Assembly: GCA_958446785.1 (NCBI GenBank)
Contig: CAUCXP010000056.1
Span: 1 to 8,038 of the forward strand
Direction of reading: 5' to 3'
DNA length: 8,038 nucleotides
Source: an uncultured Collinsella sp.
Lineage (GTDB): Bacteria > Actinomycetota > Coriobacteriia > Coriobacteriales > Coriobacteriaceae
Under the pieces are notes generated by a model that saw only the letters and a program-made list of their open reading frames with translations, was not told where the DNA came from and did no database searches. The translations under genes were made by a program, and so were the position numbers. Positions 5,654 to 8,038 of this stretch are shown piece by piece (the first letter of the stretch is position 1; each line of letters opens with the position of its first letter).

Positions 5654-6676
5654 ATGGCCGACGAGCACGAAACAGAAAGCAAGGCATGGGCAATTGAGGC
5701 CGCCGCGGCAGAGGCGGCATCGCGTGCTGCCGAGGAGGTGCATCGTCCTCCCGTAGTGCCGATGGAGCGCGTGGTCGATCGCGATGTTATCGAGCGGGGC
5801 GAGCGCGCTGGTCGCAAGCGCAGCCAGGAGCCGGGCTTTCCGCGCTTTTTTGCCGAGCTCAATTTGGGCCTGATCCTCACGGCCTTTGCCATCGTTGCGT
5901 TTAAAACCCCTAATCACTTTGCTTTTGGCGGCACCTCGGGCGTGTCGGTCATTCTGTCCACGCTGTTCCCGACCCTGCCCGTCGGCGTTTTTATGTGGAT
6001 TATCAATGCGGTGCTCGTCATCCTGGGCTTTATCTTTTTGGAGCGCAAGGCAATCCTGTGGAGTGTCTTTGCTTCGTTTGCGCTGTCCGCCTATGTTTCG
6101 CTGTTTGAGCTCTTTATTCCGACCGATGTCTCGATGACGGGCGATATGTGGCTCGACCTGTGCTTTGCCGTGATTCTGCCGGCGCTCGGCAGCGCCATCG
6201 TCTTTGATATTGGTGCCTCGACGGGCGGCACGGACATCCTCGCCATGATTCTCAAACGCCGCACGACGCTTGAGATCGGCCGTGCGCTGCTGCTGGTCGA
6301 TATCGGCATCGTGACCATCGCGGCCTTCTTGTACGGTCCGCGCGTCGGTCTGTACTGCGTGCTCGGCCTGTTTGCCAAGACGCTCGTGGTCGATAAGGCT
6401 ATCGAGAGCATCCACCTGCGCAAAGTCTGCACGGTCATTTGCTCCGAGCCCCTTAAGGTCGAGGAGTTTATCGTCAAGCATCTCAACCGTACGGCGACTA
6501 TCAGCCGCGGCTACGGTGCTTTCTCGGGCAAGTGCGTGACGGTGATCATGAGCGTGCTGAGTCGTCGCGAGGCCGTTCAACTGCGTCGCTACGCGCGCGA
6601 GATCGATCCGGGTGCCTTTATCACGATCGTCGACAGCTCCGAGATCGTCGGCAAGGGTTTCCGCGGAACGAACTAA
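5654..6676 (+). CDS. YitT-family membrane protein (YitT domain plus DUF2179)
   Basis: 340 residues, ATG start with GAGGGG at 5640-5645. Residues 1-65 are a polar extension, first Ala/Glu-rich then Arg-rich, longer than in typical YitT proteins. The YitT membrane region covers about residues 70-250: NLGLILTAFAIVAF, the FGGTSGVSVIL motif (91-101), helices near 111-129 and 135-155, then ILPALGSAIVFDIGASTGGTDILAMIL (174-200), whose glycine-rich motif mirrors the first, and two more helices. The C-terminal DUF2179 domain (about 255-335) contains ISRGYGAFSGK, LSRREAVQLRRYAREIDPGAFITIVDSSEIVGKGF. The family is widespread and paralogous in Firmicutes and actinobacteria; the soluble domain may bind a ligand or control a transporter, but substrate and function are not established. 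It is monocistronic at the 5' side. No T-run terminator follows, so some transcription may enter the next gene. Confidence 0.93.
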   Translation: MADEHETESKAWAIEAAAAEAASRAAEEVHRPPVVPMERVVDRDVIERGERAGRKRSQEPGFPRFFAELNLGLILTAFAIVAFKTPNHFAFGGTSGVSVILSTLFPTLPVGVFMWIINAVLVILGFIFLERKAILWSVFASFALSAYVSLFELFIPTDVSMTGDMWLDLCFAVILPALGSAIVFDIGASTGGTDILAMILKRRTTLEIGRALLLVDIGIVTIAAFLYGPRVGLYCVLGLFAKTLVVDKAIESIHLRKVCTVICSEPLKVEEFIVKHLNRTATISRGYGAFSGKCVTVIMSVLSRREAVQLRRYAREIDPGAFITIVDSSEIVGKGFRGTN

Positions 6677-6713
6677 CGCGGTCGAGCTCATCAAACAATC
6701 GAATAGCGCCCTG

Positions 6714-6728
6714 CGCATTGCAAATGCG
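6714..6728 (+). other. Short hairpin between the YitT gene and the last gene
   Basis: CGCATT (6714-6719) and AATGCG (6723-6728) form a perfect 6-bp stem around GCA. There is no following T-run, so it is not a convincing terminator. It could be a weak pause site or an operator-like palindrome upstream of the last gene. Confidence 0.3.
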
Positions 6729-6759
6729 TCATGTTGGAGTATTTGTCCCCACATTGGGT

Positions 6760-6765
6760 GATAAT
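6760..6765 (+). promoter_or_regulatory. GATAAT box, candidate -10 of the last gene
   Basis: GATAAT is one base from TATAAT and lies 61 bases before the chosen start codon. The surrounding ATAATGATGC (6761-6770) is identical to the sequence at the amaP operon's TATAAT box. A weak TTGGAG (6734-6739) lies 20 bases upstream, so the -35 is doubtful. Confidence 0.4.
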
Positions 6766-6826
6766 GATGCCAAAGACATCGTTTGCGATCCAGATGATTC
6801 GCTCAAGATACGAAGGGATGATCTCG

Positions 6827-8038
6827 ATGTTCTGTTCGCAGTGTGGTGCCCCCATGGGCGATAACGACAAGTTCTGCGGCGCGTGTGGTGCCCCCAATGC
6901 CGGTGCCGCAGCCTCTGCCCCTCAGGGTCAGCCCCAGCAGTTTGTTCCGCAAACGCCCGTGGCGAATGCGTCCAAGGGCTGTGTGGCTCAGGCGTTTGAG
7001 GATATGACCAAGACTCCGGGCGTGCTGCAGCGCGTGTGCCAGATTGCCTTTTTACCGGCGCTGATTTGTGTTGTGTCGGTACTCGTGCTGTTTATTCCCG
7101 TTATTGGCGGCATTGCAGCTGCCATCGGCTTTTTGGCAGCTTGCATTGCGAGCGTGTGCGGTTCCGGCTTTGGTATTGAGTGGGGTCGCGATCTGTCGCT
7201 CAAGGTTGATGACGGTATGGATCGTCCACTCATGCGTTCCACGTCGTTTGGCCTCGGAGTCTTTTCGAGCGTTATCTCGGTCGTGCTCGAGGTTATCGCT
7301 GCCATTCCCGTTATCGGTGTAGTGCTTTCGCTGGTGGAGAGCGTGGTAATTGGCGCCGCGGGCTCGTATTCGTATTACGGCTCTTATGCACTCGAGGCAG
7401 CGCTGTTCGGCTCGCTTGGCCTGCTTGTCCTGGCTATGATTGCCACGGCGGTCTTGGGGGTCTTCTTTAAGATGTTCGCCGACATTGCCGTGATGCACTT
7501 TGCGGTGACCGGTCGTGTCGAGAGCGCGTTTTCGCTCGATAAGGTCTGGGCGGCCTTTAAGCACAACAAGACCAAACTGTTCTGCGCTTCGTTCCTTCCC
7601 GAGTTTTTGACGGGTCTGGTCGCCAACGTTGTCACATGGATCCTGACGCTCGTCTTCGGCGCCATTGCCTCTGTCGGTATGTATAGCTACTACTACCGTC
7701 CTTCGGCTATTGAGGCGCTTGTTACCGGCGGTGGCATCACGCTCGTATTGTTCTTGGTGCTGACGGCGTTTGTCACGGTATTCCTCACGGTCTTTGGCAA
7801 GATGCTCAAGCATCGTGCCGTTGGCTATTGGGTTGCGCGCTACGCAAGCGAGTGGGCCGACGAAGACAAGGACGACGTCCTGACTTTTGTGCTGCCGTTT
7901 GAGAAGAAGTCTGCTCCGGCTGGTTTTAGCGCCGACGCAGCGCCCGTATCCGATTCCGCTGCGGCGCCTGCGCCCGAGCCCGATCCATGTGGTGGACGAC
8001 GAGGTAGGCGGGCTTCTCCCCTGCCAGTGCCTCGGTGA
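6827..8038 (+). CDS. Zinc-ribbon, DUF4013-like multispan membrane protein, C-terminus probably frameshifted
   Basis: 403 residues from ATG 6827, chosen because AAGGGA (6813-6818) lies eight bases before it and because the zinc ribbon begins at residue 3; an in-frame ATG at 6818 overlaps that ribosome site and one at 6731 lies upstream of the likely promoter. Residues 3-20 are a double CxxC zinc ribbon (C3, C6, C17, C20). A Gln/Pro/Ala linker (25-48) leads to six or seven membrane segments: about 73-92, 95-112, 141-176, 191-217, 252-285 and 301-324. The FAVTGRVESAFSLDKVWAAFKHNKTKLF block (225-252) and AFEDMTKTPGVLQRV (56-70) resemble DUF4013. Two IPVIG motifs (90-94, 160-164) suggest an internal repeat. 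The function is unknown; the ribbon may mediate protein contacts. After the Ala/Pro tail (362-386) the frame becomes Arg-rich with poor third-position GC, while the +1 frame reads a plausible acidic continuation, so the TGA at 8036 may not be the true end. Confidence 0.75.
   Translation: MFCSQCGAPMGDNDKFCGACGAPNAGAAASAPQGQPQQFVPQTPVANASKGCVAQAFEDMTKTPGVLQRVCQIAFLPALICVVSVLVLFIPVIGGIAAAIGFLAACIASVCGSGFGIEWGRDLSLKVDDGMDRPLMRSTSFGLGVFSSVISVVLEVIAAIPVIGVVLSLVESVVIGAAGSYSYYGSYALEAALFGSLGLLVLAMIATAVLGVFFKMFADIAVMHFAVTGRVESAFSLDKVWAAFKHNKTKLFCASFLPEFLTGLVANVVTWILTLVFGAIASVGMYSYYYRPSAIEALVTGGGITLVLFLVLTAFVTVFLTVFGKMLKHRAVGYWVARYASEWADEDKDDVLTFVLPFEKKSAPAGFSADAAPVSDSAAAPAPEPDPCGGRRGRRASPLPVPR

Noticed and set aside
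5609..6754. 381-codon open frame on the - strand
   Set aside because: It is antisense to the YitT-family gene, whose motifs are unmistakable; the - strand product is polar and low in recognisable domains, and the frame crosses into intergenic DNA at both ends.
6731..6826. Upstream ATG for the last gene
   Set aside because: It precedes the likely -10 box and has no ribosome site; the zinc ribbon starts immediately after the ATG at 6827, which has AAGGGA in place.
1..8038. CRISPR array, tRNA, rRNA, riboswitch, prophage or integrase signatures
   Set aside because: I looked for regularly spaced repeats, cloverleaf arms and typical mobile-element genes on both strands and found none that hold up.

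Overview
This GC-rich window carries seven protein-coding genes, all on the + strand and all preceded by purine-rich Shine-Dalgarno sequences. The gene content (Lgt, a DUF6020-type membrane protein, YebC, an AmaP/DUF2273/Asp23 cell-envelope cluster, a YitT-family protein, a zinc-ribbon DUF4013-type membrane protein), the codon use and the GTG starts suggest a gut actinobacterium of the Coriobacteriia, most like Collinsella. That assignment is an inference from style and gene content, not a database result. I see no phage, plasmid, transposase, CRISPR, rRNA or tRNA.

Layout. (1) Bases 1-566 are the 3' part of lgt (prolipoprotein diacylglyceryl transferase). (2) 650-2833 is a large polytopic membrane protein of the DUF6020 type, possibly a GT-C-like sugar transferase. 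(3) 2999-3805 is yebC, a translation/regulatory factor, with a strongly biased codon usage; a GC hairpin and then a rho-independent terminator (3875-3916) follow it. (4) 3972-5447 is a compact operon of amaP, a DUF2273 membrane protein (GTG start overlapping amaP) and asp23, closed by a strong terminator (5500-5541). This is the same order as the staphylococcal amaP-DUF2273-asp23 cluster and should build a membrane-anchored Asp23 layer. (5) 5654-6676 is a YitT-family membrane protein with a DUF2179 C-terminal domain. (6) 6827-8038 is a membrane protein with an N-terminal double-CxxC zinc ribbon; its last ~19 codons look frameshifted.

The most interesting non-coding signal is a small family of stem-loops placed 5-9 bases after three different stop codons (after lgt, the DUF6020 gene and asp23). 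All three are in the same orientation and share a loop core GGGAYAGG. The stem bases differ between copies but remain complementary, which is the signature of a conserved structure or a mobile REP-like element, and not of chance. No gene-free stretch reaches 300 bases; the longest (5448-5653) holds a stem-loop copy, a terminator and a possible promoter. Every predicted protein but YebC and Lgt belongs to a membrane or envelope family of poorly known function, so the window is mainly a cell-envelope region with one translation factor inside it.
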